A DNA stretch of 64,000 nucleotides from CBDBFG01 sp965204765 (GCA_965204765.1 CBDBFG010000004.1:620001-684000), one strand, 5' to 3'; shown: positions 8,624 through 19,020, counted from the stretch's first letter. Numbers and translations: made by a program. The notes: a model not told the origin generated them from the sequence alone.

Positions 8624-9349
8624 AGTAGTGCAGTAACGTAAATTAACAAATTGTCGTTTTCTTACTTGCTATGGGCTTAATCGCCGGAGTTTTTATTTGC
8701 GATGGGTGCTAGGTTAGCATTTGTGGTGTGTCTAAAGGTTAGGTGTATGTAAAGACCATGATGTATCCGTATATTATTTAGTGAAGTAAGGTTGTATTAT
8801 TTAACGCATTTGTTGAGGGTGGGTAGAAGATAGTTGTGTCGCACCAATAAAACGATATAAGGTTTTTAGCAACGGAGGATTAATAAAAGTCACATATTAA
8901 TAAATGCGCTAGGTAACTATAGTGTTGCAGAATAGTCGTGAGATTATATAAGTAAGCAAGGATAATGGGAGTCAACCGTATCGTATTGGTCAACTGAAGT
9001 TATTTTAAACGAGGGTTGCCAGGGTGGTACCTACGCTTTAAGCGTATTGCAAAGAAATCATTATTATTTGCACGGTAGAATTTATTGATGTTCTGGATAA
9101 ATACCTTTTGTTATATTAAGGTGCATATTTTATCGTTTATCTCATTTAATTTATATTGCCTTATAGACGATTAATGTCCTGGGTATAATAAATTTAGATA
9201 TAGGTTGTTGTGCTAATATTTGTTCGTAATATTATCATAAGTCATACTTGATTTGGTATTGTGATAGTGCATATATCATTAATACATTAGATACTAAGAT
9301 GGTATTTGTATGTCGTGACAAGGTAGATTTTATCTTTATTCACCAAATA

Positions 9350-9370
9350 TGTGGATAACTTTGTTGATAA
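9350..9370. promoter_or_regulatory. Two adjacent DnaA-box-like sites
   Basis: TGTGGATAA at 9350-9358 is an exact match to the complement of the consensus DnaA box TTATCCACA. TGTTGATAA at 9362-9370 differs from it in one base. They point the same way and are 12 bases apart from start to start. DnaA binds such sites at origins and at some promoters. Function here is inference. Confidence 0.4.
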
Positions 9371-9412
9371 AAACAATAATAACTCGTGCAACTGGCTTTC
9401 ATATTCATTTAG

Positions 9413-9427
9413 TTAATAAATGATTAA
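9413..9427. promoter_or_regulatory. CtrA-like site (TTAA-N7-TTAA)
   Basis: TTAA, seven bases, TTAA: the full palindromic core bound by the alphaproteobacterial cell-cycle regulator CtrA. It lies 43 bases after the DnaA-box pair. The match is short and the DNA AT-rich, so it may be chance. No ctrA gene is in the window. Confidence 0.25.
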
Positions 9428-9679
9428 TTTTTAAGCATTTTCTTGTAATCAGTGATTTTAAAGGGTTTTGCACCGTTATTGTATTGTCACTATATTGTTT
9501 TATGCCTTTGTGGGAGATTTTGTCGGCTATTTATTATGATGTGTGAATAAATTTCCTATATTCTCTCGCTAAAAATCAGTTTACACCAGCTATCTTACGG
9601 GAAATTACACTATTTTTATAAAATTAATTTGCTATAGTTGGAAAAATAAATAGAATATATGTGTATTTAGAACAGTGAT

Positions 9680-12181
9680 GTGCTTAGCTTGAGGTTTATA
9701 TATACGTCCTTAATCTTTGCTTTGTGTTTTCATCAATCTTTAGCGTTCGTTCCTTCCCCTCCTATTTTGCCTATTAAGAAACAAAAGTTCATTTCGAGGC
9801 AAAGTTTTATATTAACTTCGATAACACAAGATAGCCTCAAACAACAAATGAGAGTATTGTTGAAATGGCAGCAAGCGAATAAGGCGGCTCTCTTTTTGCA
9901 CCGGGGTTATTATTACCTTGTATTTAATAAAAATGGTAGCTTGGATCCTAAACTTTTACACAATTTATTTATAGAGAACGCAAAGGTGATAGCACATAAA
10001 AAATATTTAATAGTCAAATTAACTATGCATGATGATAATGATGTATCATTGCGCAGGGTGAGCGATGGTTGGTCCTTAGTTTTTGGTCAATTAAGAGGAG
10101 AGCAAGCCTTAAGTAGTTATTGTGATCATATCGTAAATCAGCATGATTTTTTCAAAATTAAATTAAAAAATAATAGCGATACTTTAACATTTGTTGATCC
10201 AGATAATAAAGAAAAGTTTATTGTCATTACCGATGATGTGTCTGGTTGCCAGATTGCCGCAGAGAACCCTTATTATAGTATTTTGCCAACTTTATTAGGT
10301 ATGGCAATGTGTTCTAAAACTGATCATGCTATTCGTTACAAAGAAAAGCAGGGTGCTTTAACAGTTCTGATTCCTGGTAGTGTTGGGATAGGATTGTTTT
10401 CTTATGATAAGAAGTTAAAAGACAGGGTGCCGGCTATAGCTCAGCCATTGCTTGAGCTAAACAAATACAATGAGTGTGATGAAAATTTTTATGTTGTTCA
10501 GAAAGAAATGCGCACGCGCGCCGTTTTTGCAAGTAGTTCTGGTGCAAGAATATATTATTATACAGAGCTTGCTAAGTTATACTTGGCAAACTGCTTTTTT
10601 TATGAAAGTTTGGGTATATTAAAACTATTAAAGCATGAGTATCCTGATTTATTTCATAATAGGGATGATCTGGTGCTAATGTACGATTTGGCTAATGTTT
10701 GTAGTCATAAGATCGATTATGATGAGCTGTTAAGCAACCAATATGAGTTTGAGGATGAGCCAGAACGAGAAGTAATTCTTGGATTATTGGAAAGTTCTTT
10801 GGGGCATTACTCTGTAGCTTTGCAATATTATACTAGGTGGGGTACTTTTGTTCAGCAATTACCAGTTTTATTACGTAATTATATTTCTTTATATGGCCTG
10901 ATTGCTGCGGTGGAAACAAAATTTTCTAAACCTATCTTTCAAAATCTAATACAAGAAGAGAGGTTAACCTCCGGTCAGCATGAAGAGCGAGAATTCTATT
11001 TGGTTAAATTCAATTGCAATTTAGGCAAGATGGATTCGTTAAGTGTATTTAGAAAATTGGCTAATAGTGCAAATAATAAGATAACATGTCTTTCGCGTTT
11101 AGAATTAATTAACCCTAATATTAATAGTACGCAATCTGTAATTGAAGACTTAGAGGAGATAAGATTTTTATGGCGTGGTGGTAAAGTAGAGCAAAAGATC
11201 TTATTAATGCTTACGGATTTATATGTTTCTAAAGGTGATTATTCATCAGCTTTACGTAATCTTAGAATGATTAGTAATTTCTTGTGGAAGCTTGAAGATA
11301 GCGACCTTTATATTAAGCGTGCTCAAGATTTATTTTATAAAGTGTTTTTGCAACAAAAAGAAAGTAGCATAATTAATCAGATAGGGTTTTATTACGAGTT
11401 TTCTGATGTTATTCCAAAGGATGATAGATACTTGGAGATTATTGCTCATTTGGTAGGTCTGTATACAGATGTGGAACTATATGATGAGGCTATTAGGGCG
11501 CTGACAGATAAACTTGCACATTTAAAAGCGATGTATCGCAGGGGAGGTTTGGCTTTTGAGCGTTATATACGTTTGAGAGGTGTAACATTAAAAAAGATAG
11601 CAGTGCAACATATTATGCAAAATCGTTATCAAAAAGCTTTGAAAATTATTAAAAAGATTGATAAAGGTGATGATCAATCGACGATAGATTTTTCAAAATC
11701 TAATCTATTTATAAAGGCTGTATGTTATGTGGGTATGAAAGATTACCTATCTGCTATAAACATTTTAAAAGAGCAAAATGATATTGTTGCGCGTAGGTTA
11801 TTAATCCACGTATATATGGTCCAAAAAGAATGGAAGCAAGTAGTGTTTTATAGTAAAGGTGCATTAGATGTTCTGTGCAAGAATAAAACATTTAATCGTG
11901 ATTATGATGATTTAGTGCTGCAGTTGGCGATATCATTACACTATTTAAAAGCAGCAGATCCTTTGGGTATGATAAGTCCATATGTGTATAGCGCACTGAA
12001 TAAAGATTATTTATCGTTTATTAAGCACATTTTTGCTCCTAAAAGGAAAATAGATATATCAAAGCAAGAAATTAACAGACAATTGCAAGAAATAGGTCGT
12101 TATCAGCGTAATGTGTTAAACATTTCTAAATCCCTGCTTTTATCCAGTGCGCTGCAAAATAATATGAGAGAAATGCTATAA
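9680..12181 (+). CDS. Large exported protein with TPR-like helical repeats, function unknown
   Basis: 833 residues. The start is taken as the GTG at 9680, since the residues after it (LSLRFIYTSLIFALCFHQSLA) form a clear signal peptide. An ATG two bases earlier is in another frame and stops at once. Residues about 40-250 look beta-rich. From about residue 300 on, the sequence is helical, with alternating small and aromatic residues typical of tetratricopeptide-like repeats (e.g. ELAKLYLANCFFYESLGILK, DLYVSKGDYSSALRNLRMIS, LYTDVELYDEAIRALTDKLA). No catalytic motif is seen. It sits 116 bases before fadL in the same direction. Large exported TPR proteins with an N-terminal beta domain occur in other alphaproteobacteria, but I cannot name this family with certainty. 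Confidence 0.6.
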   Translation: MLSLRFIYTSLIFALCFHQSLAFVPSPPILPIKKQKFISRQSFILTSITQDSLKQQMRVLLKWQQANKAALFLHRGYYYLVFNKNGSLDPKLLHNLFIENAKVIAHKKYLIVKLTMHDDNDVSLRRVSDGWSLVFGQLRGEQALSSYCDHIVNQHDFFKIKLKNNSDTLTFVDPDNKEKFIVITDDVSGCQIAAENPYYSILPTLLGMAMCSKTDHAIRYKEKQGALTVLIPGSVGIGLFSYDKKLKDRVPAIAQPLLELNKYNECDENFYVVQKEMRTRAVFASSSGARIYYYTELAKLYLANCFFYESLGILKLLKHEYPDLFHNRDDLVLMYDLANVCSHKIDYDELLSNQYEFEDEPEREVILGLLESSLGHYSVALQYYTRWGTFVQQLPVLLRNYISLYGLIAAVETKFSKPIFQNLIQEERLTSGQHEEREFYLVKFNCNLGKMDSLSVFRKLANSANNKITCLSRLELINPNINSTQSVIEDLEEIRFLWRGGKVEQKILLMLTDLYVSKGDYSSALRNLRMISNFLWKLEDSDLYIKRAQDLFYKVFLQQKESSIINQIGFYYEFSDVIPKDDRYLEIIAHLVGLYTDVELYDEAIRALTDKLAHLKAMYRRGGLAFERYIRLRGVTLKKIAVQHIMQNRYQKALKIIKKIDKGDDQSTIDFSKSNLFIKAVCYVGMKDYLSAINILKEQNDIVARRLLIHVYMVQKEWKQVVFYSKGALDVLCKNKTFNRDYDDLVLQLAISLHYLKAADPLGMISPYVYSALNKDYLSFIKHIFAPKRKIDISKQEINRQLQEIGRYQRNVLNISKSLLLSSALQNNMREML

Positions 12182-12297
12182 AGTGCCATATTAACTTGAT
12201 TCTTATGTGAATTTCTTTATCATGAACACGGTTTTTGTGTGAAGTAAGCGTTTTGTATGCTTGGCTTCCAGGTATTAAGCAATATAACGAGGATGAA

Positions 12298-13617
12298 ATG
12301 AATAGAATAATATCACTGTTTTTAGTAGGGACGATGTTAGCAGGGGCGGAGTCTTATGCTGCAGGATTTGCTATAAAAGAAACTGATTCAGGTGCTGCTG
12401 GTCACGCCTTTGCTGGTAATGGGGCAATGATGGGTAATATAGCCTCTATGTGGAACAACCCAGCAACGATGACTGGTTTAAAAGAATCTGGTGCAAGTTT
12501 AAGCGTAATGTATATTATGCCTAACGCCACTTTTAAGCAGTCTGGTGAACATGATGCTAGCGGTGTAACAGCAAAAAGTTCAGAGAATGCAGCCGTTCCT
12601 GCATTTTATGGATTGTGGAGCCTAAATGACCGTACAAAAGTTGGTTTGGCGGTAACAGCTCCGTTTGGTATGTCTGTTGATTTTGGCGCAGATAGCATGG
12701 TTAGCGAGCTGGTGATGAAAAGCAGCATGATATCCTATAATATTAATCCATCAATAGCGTATAGAGTGAACAAACATTTTTCTGTTGCTTTGGGGGTGAG
12801 TGCACAAAGAATAGAGGTAGAGAAAACTCAGAAATTATCCGACAGAACGCTAAATGCTATTATTAATAAAAATGCTGGGCCACCAAGTGCGGCGATAAGC
12901 GGACAGCAAGATGTGGCAAAGTTGACTGGTGATGCTTGGGGGTATGGTTATAACCTGGGTTTTGTATTAGAGCCATTTGAAGGTACGGTTTTCGGATTAT
13001 CTTACCGTAGTCAAATAAACTGCAAGCTCGATGGTAAAGTGCAATTTAATAATTTATTAGTTGCTAGAAATGGTTGGGCAAAGACGGATATTAGCACTCC
13101 TGCTAGTATAGATTTTAGTATGACACACGAAATCAATAAAGAATGGAAGGCTATGTTTTCTGCGGTATGGACTAATTGGTCTGTGTTTGACAAGTTAGAT
13201 GTTAAGACAGAAAAAGATATTGGTGAAATGTTAGAGACACATAATTGGAGCAATGCTTGGTTCTTTGCTGTTGGTTTTAATTATGTTCCTCACAGCCTTG
13301 GCATGGAGGATATAGTGGTAAAATTTGGTGCTGCTTATGATCAAACTCCTGTACATGATGTTAATCGTCGTCCAGGTATTCCTGATGCTGATCGTTACTT
13401 AGTTTCTGCTGGTGTTGATTATATGGTGAATGATCGTTGTCACATAGGATTCAGTTATACTCATTTATTCATGCAAAATGCTAAAGTTATCAGGCAGCAT
13501 GTAGATAACTATGGTGAGGGAAAAGACAAAGTAGCTGGTTATACTCCTCACATTGTAGATGGAAGTTTTCATAGTAATGCAGATATAATAGGTGTGCATA
13601 TTAACTACAAATTTTAA
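12298..13617 (+). CDS. fadL: Outer-membrane fatty-acid transport porin (OmpP1/FadL family)
   Basis: 439 residues from the ATG at 12298, chosen because GAGG lies just upstream and a signal peptide follows directly (MNRIISLFLVGTMLAGAESYA, cleavage before AGFAIKE). The frame is open 21 codons further upstream without a better start. The mature protein begins AGFAIKETDSGAAGHAFAGN and has the N-terminal hatch block GNIASMWNNPATMTGL, both typical of FadL. Alternating beta strands follow, with the ending VHINYKF that terminates in an aromatic residue as outer-membrane barrels do. FadL lets long-chain fatty acids cross the outer membrane. It precedes fadD and the beta-oxidation genes, supporting the substrate. 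Confidence 0.9.
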   Translation: MNRIISLFLVGTMLAGAESYAAGFAIKETDSGAAGHAFAGNGAMMGNIASMWNNPATMTGLKESGASLSVMYIMPNATFKQSGEHDASGVTAKSSENAAVPAFYGLWSLNDRTKVGLAVTAPFGMSVDFGADSMVSELVMKSSMISYNINPSIAYRVNKHFSVALGVSAQRIEVEKTQKLSDRTLNAIINKNAGPPSAAISGQQDVAKLTGDAWGYGYNLGFVLEPFEGTVFGLSYRSQINCKLDGKVQFNNLLVARNGWAKTDISTPASIDFSMTHEINKEWKAMFSAVWTNWSVFDKLDVKTEKDIGEMLETHNWSNAWFFAVGFNYVPHSLGMEDIVVKFGAAYDQTPVHDVNRRPGIPDADRYLVSAGVDYMVNDRCHIGFSYTHLFMQNAKVIRQHVDNYGEGKDKVAGYTPHIVDGSFHSNADIIGVHINYKF

Positions 13618-13704
13618 TTACTATATTTTGTGTTAATAGAGGGGCATTGTTGTATTGTTCCTCTTGCAATGCACCTACTTTGAAAAGGGTAACGGGATAT
13701 TTTT

Positions 13705-15408
13705 ATGGTTAGTTCGCAAAGCAATGATTTATTTCCTTGGTTAAATAAATATCCAGATGGTATTGACTGGAATATGTGTATACCAAGCATTTTATTGCAT
13801 GATATATTGGACAAGACAGTAGATAAATACCCAGGAAGATTTGTGATTGATTTTCTGGGTAAAAAATACACTTATAAAGAACTGCAAGATTTAGTTAATA
13901 AAACCGCCAAAGGCTTACAAAGTATTGGTATCAAGAAAGGCACTAGGGTTGGGTTGCTTTTGCCTAATAGCCCGGTTTATATAATTTTTTATTATGCTAT
14001 TTTAAAAATAGGGGGGATTGTTGTTAATTATTCTCCCTTGTATGCGGTGCGCGAAATTGCTATGCAAATAGAAGATTCCGGTACCGAAACAATGGTAACT
14101 TTAGATCTACAAGCTTTGTATCCCAAAGTTTATGAAATGTTTGCTAAAAGTAAACTCAAGAAGATTATTGTATGCCCTTTAAAGTCACAATTGCCATTTC
14201 CTAAGAATATTTTACTTCCTATTATCAAAAAGAAAGAACTAGCTAAAATAAATTGGGACGAAAACCATATTAGTTTTCAATCGTTAATTAGTAATGATGG
14301 TATCTATGAGCGTGTACACATTGATCCGCAAAAAGATACAGCTTTATTGCAATATACCGGTGGTACTACTGGTGTGCCTAAGGGGGCTATGTTATCACAT
14401 AGTAACATTTCTGCTAATGTTTATCAGGCAGATTCTTGGTTTGTCAGAAATCAAGGAGATACAGAAAAAATTCTTGCGGCTTTGCCCTTGTTTCACGTAT
14501 TTGCGATGACAGGTATCATGAATTTAGGTATTCGTATGGGAGCTGAAATAGTCATGATGTTTCCGCGCTTTAACGCCGAAGATGCAATGAAAATGATTAA
14601 AAAACATAGAATAACATTTTTTCCAGCGGTACCTACTATTTATAATCTAATTGCTAATCATCCAGATGTGAAAAAATATGATTTATCTTCTATAAAAACT
14701 TGTATGTCTGGTGGTGCCCCACTTCCAGTAGAGGTAAAAAAAGAGTTTGAGCAATTAACTAATTGTAAATTGGTAGAGGCCTATGGTCTAAGTGAAACTT
14801 CTCCTGCTGCTACTTCTAATCCCATATATGGAATCAATAAAGAAGGTTCCATTGGTATACCCTTTCCCAAAACGATAGTAAAGATTATGTCATTAGATGA
14901 TCCTAGTAAGGAAGTGCCATTGGGTGAAAAGGGAGAGGTTTGTATAAAAGGGCCACAAGTAATGCAAGGATATTGGAATCGTGATAAAGAAACAAAGCAG
15001 TGTTTAAAAGACGGGTTATTCTATACTGGTGATGTTGGCTATATGGATAGTGATGGTTATGTATTTTTAATTGACAGAATTAAGGATTTAATCATTTGCA
15101 GTGGTTATAATGTTTATCCTCGTAATGTAGAGGAAGCTATATATTTACACGAATCTGTTGAAGAGGTAACTGTAATTGGGGTGCCAGATCATAAGCGTGG
15201 TGAAACGGTAAAAGCTTTTGTAAAGTTAAAAGATGGACATTCTTTGAGTGAAACAGACTTAACTGAATTTTTACAAGATAAGCTTGCCCCTATAGAAATG
15301 CCTAAAATGGTTGAATTTAGAGATAGTTTACCCAAGACAGTTATTGGTAAATTATCAAAGAAAGAACTTGTGGCTGAGGAAAAAGCAAAACTAGAATCCA
15401 AAAATTAA
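13705..15408 (+). CDS. fadD: Long-chain fatty-acid-CoA ligase
   Basis: 567 residues of the AMP-forming acyl-CoA synthetase superfamily. The ATP-binding P-loop YTGGTTGVPKGAMLSH starts near residue 217. The later motifs VEAYGLSETSPA, GLFYTGDVGYMDSDGYVFLIDRIKDLI and the catalytic Lys region LPKTVIGKLSKKEL are all present. It activates imported fatty acids to acyl-CoA at the inner membrane, making uptake through FadL effective. Length matches E. coli FadD (561). It lies 87 bases after fadL and 135 bases before fadA on the same strand. Confidence 0.92.
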   Translation: MVSSQSNDLFPWLNKYPDGIDWNMCIPSILLHDILDKTVDKYPGRFVIDFLGKKYTYKELQDLVNKTAKGLQSIGIKKGTRVGLLLPNSPVYIIFYYAILKIGGIVVNYSPLYAVREIAMQIEDSGTETMVTLDLQALYPKVYEMFAKSKLKKIIVCPLKSQLPFPKNILLPIIKKKELAKINWDENHISFQSLISNDGIYERVHIDPQKDTALLQYTGGTTGVPKGAMLSHSNISANVYQADSWFVRNQGDTEKILAALPLFHVFAMTGIMNLGIRMGAEIVMMFPRFNAEDAMKMIKKHRITFFPAVPTIYNLIANHPDVKKYDLSSIKTCMSGGAPLPVEVKKEFEQLTNCKLVEAYGLSETSPAATSNPIYGINKEGSIGIPFPKTIVKIMSLDDPSKEVPLGEKGEVCIKGPQVMQGYWNRDKETKQCLKDGLFYTGDVGYMDSDGYVFLIDRIKDLIICSGYNVYPRNVEEAIYLHESVEEVTVIGVPDHKRGETVKAFVKLKDGHSLSETDLTEFLQDKLAPIEMPKMVEFRDSLPKTVIGKLSKKELVAEEKAKLESKN

Positions 15409-15543
15409 TATGTCTGGAAAGATTGACATTACTAATCAATGGCGGGTGATAGGGTTTCATGAATTGAAATAGAGTATGTGACATATTGTTTTACTCTTCA
15501 CTTTGTATGAAAAGTTTATCGATTTATTTAGGGAGTTATAATT

Positions 15544-16680
15544 ATGAGGAAATCTGTAATAGTAGACTATGTCAGAACACCATTTCATTTTGCTAATAAG
15601 GGCGGGTTAGCAAAAGTAAGACCTGATAACCTTGCAACTATAGCTATTAAATCATTATTAGACCGTACTGCAATTAACGCGAATGATATTGAAGATTTAA
15701 TTTTGGGATGTGCATTTCCCGAAGGTGAGCAAGGATTAAATTTAGCTCGTATAGTTGGTTTGAATGCTGATTTGCCTGCTAAAGTTGGTGGTGCTACAGT
15801 AAATAGATTTTGTGGATCATCGATGCAAGCAATTCATATGGCTGTTGGTGCTATTGCAATTAATGCCGGTGATGTGTTTGTCTGTGCTGGTGTAGAATCG
15901 ATGAGCCGTATTCCCATGGGGGGATTTAACCCTATGCCTAATCCTGATATATACGAAAAATTTCCAGGGTTATATATGTCAATGGGAGAGACCGCTGAAA
16001 ATGTTGCTAATAAATACGATATATCCCGAGAAAAGCAAGATCTATTTGCTTATGATAGTCAGATGAAAGCAATCAAAGCACAAGACAATGGTAATTTTGA
16101 TGGTGAGATAGTACCTGTGAAGGTTAGGGGCGAGGATGTATGCAAGGATAGTTGCATACGTTTAGATACCAGTAAAGAAAAACTATCAGAACTAGGACCG
16201 GTATTTGATGAACAAGGTTCGGTCACTGCGGGTACATCTTCGCCATTGACGGATGGTGCAGCTGCTATGTTGGTTTGTGCAGAAGATTACGCTAAAAAGC
16301 ATAATTTGCCTATATTGGCGTATATCAAAAGTTGTGCTGTATCTGGATGTGATCCCGAGATTATGGGTATAGGTCCTGTGTTTGCATCACAAAAAGCTTT
16401 GCAACGTTCAAAGTTACGTACAGAAGATCTTGATATTATAGAACTTAACGAGGCATTTGCATCACAAGCGATCGCATGTATACAAGAATTGAATCTGGAT
16501 GAAAATAAAATAAATTTAGATGGGGGAGCGCTGGCTTTGGGTCATCCTTTGGGAGCAACTGGAGTGAGGATAGTAGGTAAATTAGCTTCTTTGTTGCATA
16601 GAGAAGATAAGCAATATGGTCTTGCTACTCAGTGTATTGGTGGTGGGCAAGGAATCGCAACTGTGCTTGAGAGAGTGTAG
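15544..16680 (+). CDS. fadA: Acetyl-CoA C-acyltransferase (3-ketoacyl-CoA thiolase)
   Basis: 378 residues. The nucleophilic cysteine is C90 in VNRFCGSSMQAIHMA. The catalytic NEAFASQ, GHPLGATG and second cysteine CIGGGQG motifs are intact. The enzyme cleaves 3-ketoacyl-CoA to acetyl-CoA in the last beta-oxidation step. AGGGAGT lies about 8 bases before the ATG. The stop is followed by the fadN start after three bases, so the two are almost certainly cotranscribed and work as a pair. Confidence 0.93.
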   Translation: MRKSVIVDYVRTPFHFANKGGLAKVRPDNLATIAIKSLLDRTAINANDIEDLILGCAFPEGEQGLNLARIVGLNADLPAKVGGATVNRFCGSSMQAIHMAVGAIAINAGDVFVCAGVESMSRIPMGGFNPMPNPDIYEKFPGLYMSMGETAENVANKYDISREKQDLFAYDSQMKAIKAQDNGNFDGEIVPVKVRGEDVCKDSCIRLDTSKEKLSELGPVFDEQGSVTAGTSSPLTDGAAAMLVCAEDYAKKHNLPILAYIKSCAVSGCDPEIMGIGPVFASQKALQRSKLRTEDLDIIELNEAFASQAIACIQELNLDENKINLDGGALALGHPLGATGVRIVGKLASLLHREDKQYGLATQCIGGGQGIATVLERV

Positions 16681-16683
16681 GCA

Positions 16684-19020
16684 ATGAATAATTTTGATTC
16701 TATTAAATCTGTTGCAGTAATTGGTTCAGGAGTTATGGGGGCTGGAATAGCTGCTCATATTGCCAATGCTGGGGTGCGTGTTTTATTATTGGATATGCCG
16801 CAAAAAGGTATTGGTAAAAAGAATTTGTTAGCAAAAAATGCTATAGATTTGCTGAAGAAATCTAATCCTGCAGCATTGATGTCTAAAAAAAATGCAGATC
16901 TTATTACTCCGGGAAATTTTGATGATGATTTAAAAAAAATATCTGAGGTTGATTGGGTAATAGAGGTAGTCATTGAAAATTTGGACATTAAGCAAGGCCT
17001 TTATAAAAAGATAGAACAGTATAGAAAAGAGAATACCGTTGTTTCTTCTAATACATCTACTATTCCATTGGGTAAATTAATAGAAGGCAGGAGTGATAGT
17101 TTTAAACAGCATTTCCTTGTCACACATTTTTTTAACCCGCCACGTTATATGCGTTTATTAGAGTTGGTAAAAGGTGATAGTACCTTAGATACGGTGATAA
17201 CGAAAATTACCGATTTTTGTGACTATAAACTAGGTAAAGGTGTTGTGCATTGTAAAGATAGCCCTGGATTCATTGCTAATAGAATAGGGATTTATTGGTT
17301 GCAGACAGCTCTGTTGCAGGCTTTACAGCATAAGATGAGTGTAGAAGAAGTTGACAAAATTTTCAATCGTCCTATGGGGATGCCTAAGACGGGAGTTTTT
17401 GGTTTAATAGATTTGGTGGGAGTGGATCTGTTACCTCTAATTGGTAAAAGTATGAAAGAATCTTTGTCTAAGGATGACTCCTACGTACAAAATTATCATG
17501 AACCAGAGCTAATTAGTAAAATGATTGCTGATGGCTATACCGGTCGTAAAGGTAAAGGCGGGTTTTATCGTTTAAATAAAACTGATAACAAAAAAGTGAA
17601 AGAAGCGATTAATTTGCAAACAGGTGAATATTCAATAGCAAATAAATCGGTATTCTTAGAATGCATAGCGGAAGGTAAGCAAGGTCTTAATCATTTACTA
17701 GACTGTCAAGATAATGGTGGCCAATACGCATGGGCGGTTTTATCAGAGCTTTTGGTTTATGTCGCTAATATAACCGCTGACATAGCTGATGGTATACCAG
17801 CAATTGATGAGGCAATGAAGCTAGGTTACAACTGGAAATATGGTCCATTTGAGTTACTAGATAAATTGGGCTTAGACTGGTTTACAGCAAAACTTACTGC
17901 TGAGAAAAGAAAAGTTCCTTCTTTATTGCAAGATAATAAAGGCAATAAGTTTTATAAGGTGATAGACGGTGTACGTCATTATCTAGGAAAAGCAGGTAAA
18001 TATCACGCTGTGCCAATGCGCCCTGATGTTCTGCTGTTACGGGATATAAAGTCGCAATCACAACCCATTGTCAAGAATGCTTCTGCTTCGTTGTGGGATA
18101 TAGGTGATGGAGTGTGCTGTCTAGAGTTTACCAGTAAACAAAACTCGATTGATTTAGATATTATCAATATTATTGAACAATCTATTGATATAATAGAGAA
18201 AAATTATAAAGCCCTGGTGATATATAATGAAGGTAGTAATTTCTCTGTTGGTGCAAACATAGGTTTAGCTTTGTTTGCAGCAAATATTGGCATGTGGGAT
18301 ACTATTGCAGAGTTGGTTGCCAAGGGGCAAAGTGTTTATCAAAAATTAAAACATTCCTCATTCCCTGTGGTTTCAGCCCCAAGTGGTATGGCTCTTGGAG
18401 GAGGGTGTGAAATATTATTACATTCTAATGCTGTACAGGCCCATTCTGAAAGTTATGTAGGTCTAGTAGAGGTAGGTGTCGGATTAATACCAGCCTGGGG
18501 TGGGTGTAAGGAAATGTTATTGCGTTGGTTAGGTGATGCAGGGCGTTTTGGTGGGGCCATGGCTGCTGTAGGCAAGGTATTTGAGTTCATTGGTACAGCC
18601 CGAGTGGCTAAGTCTGCTTTAGAAGCACAATCCATGAAATTATTACGTCAAACCGATGGTATTACGATGAATAGGGATAGGTTATTGTTTGATGCAAAAC
18701 AGAAAGCATTAGCTATGGTTGATGATTATGCAGCTCCGCAGCAACAATCTTTATCTTTACCTGGAGCGACTGCTCGGGTGGCAATGTCTATGGCGGTAAA
18801 GGGGTTGGTGAAATCTGGTAAAGCAACTGCATATGATGAAGCAATATCTAAAAAATTAGCATTTATTTTGAGTGGCGGAGATACCGATATCACTGATACA
18901 GAGAGTGAAGATTATATATTGCAGTTGGAAAGAGAAGCGTTTATGGAGCTTATTAAAAACGAAAAAACCTTGGCTAGAATGGAACATATTCTTGTTAAGG
19001 GCAAACCTCTTAGGAATTAA
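16684..19020 (+). CDS. fadN: 3-hydroxyacyl-CoA dehydrogenase / enoyl-CoA hydratase, FadN-type domain order
   Basis: 778 residues. The N-terminal half is the dehydrogenase: NAD-binding GSGVMGAGIAAHIANAG near residues 14-30, and catalytic His in THFFNPPRYMRLLELV near 145. It is followed by the C-terminal dehydrogenase domain (KDSPGFIANRIGIY) and a second copy around 330-430. The enoyl-CoA hydratase domain is C-terminal (about 470-680), with GGGCEILLH and the catalytic Glu in GLVEVGVGLIPAWGG. This order is the reverse of E. coli FadB and matches FadN of Bacillus. It does the hydration and oxidation steps of beta-oxidation. It lies between fadA and fadE. Confidence 0.9.
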   Translation: MNNFDSIKSVAVIGSGVMGAGIAAHIANAGVRVLLLDMPQKGIGKKNLLAKNAIDLLKKSNPAALMSKKNADLITPGNFDDDLKKISEVDWVIEVVIENLDIKQGLYKKIEQYRKENTVVSSNTSTIPLGKLIEGRSDSFKQHFLVTHFFNPPRYMRLLELVKGDSTLDTVITKITDFCDYKLGKGVVHCKDSPGFIANRIGIYWLQTALLQALQHKMSVEEVDKIFNRPMGMPKTGVFGLIDLVGVDLLPLIGKSMKESLSKDDSYVQNYHEPELISKMIADGYTGRKGKGGFYRLNKTDNKKVKEAINLQTGEYSIANKSVFLECIAEGKQGLNHLLDCQDNGGQYAWAVLSELLVYVANITADIADGIPAIDEAMKLGYNWKYGPFELLDKLGLDWFTAKLTAEKRKVPSLLQDNKGNKFYKVIDGVRHYLGKAGKYHAVPMRPDVLLLRDIKSQSQPIVKNASASLWDIGDGVCCLEFTSKQNSIDLDIINIIEQSIDIIEKNYKALVIYNEGSNFSVGANIGLALFAANIGMWDTIAELVAKGQSVYQKLKHSSFPVVSAPSGMALGGGCEILLHSNAVQAHSESYVGLVEVGVGLIPAWGGCKEMLLRWLGDAGRFGGAMAAVGKVFEFIGTARVAKSALEAQSMKLLRQTDGITMNRDRLLFDAKQKALAMVDDYAAPQQQSLSLPGATARVAMSMAVKGLVKSGKATAYDEAISKKLAFILSGGDTDITDTESEDYILQLEREAFMELIKNEKTLARMEHILVKGKPLRN

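Larger units (their letters stand above)
8624..9679. other. Gene-free region of 1.05 kb; candidate replication or regulatory region
   Basis: No open frame in either strand looks like a gene here. The first half (about 8640-9060) is richer in G than its surroundings and has no recognisable RNA family. The second half is very AT-rich and holds two DnaA-box-like sites side by side (9350-9370) and a TTAA-N7-TTAA site (9413-9427). Such a combination occurs at alphaproteobacterial replication origins, but single matches are also expected by chance in AT-rich DNA. The leader and promoter of the next gene must lie at the right end. Confidence 0.4.

Noticed and set aside
9021..9031. AGGGTGGTACC, like the core of the T-box antiterminator
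   Set aside because: T-boxes are not known in alphaproteobacteria, the following CGCG part is missing, no stem I or terminator is seen, and no tRNA-synthetase or amino-acid gene follows.
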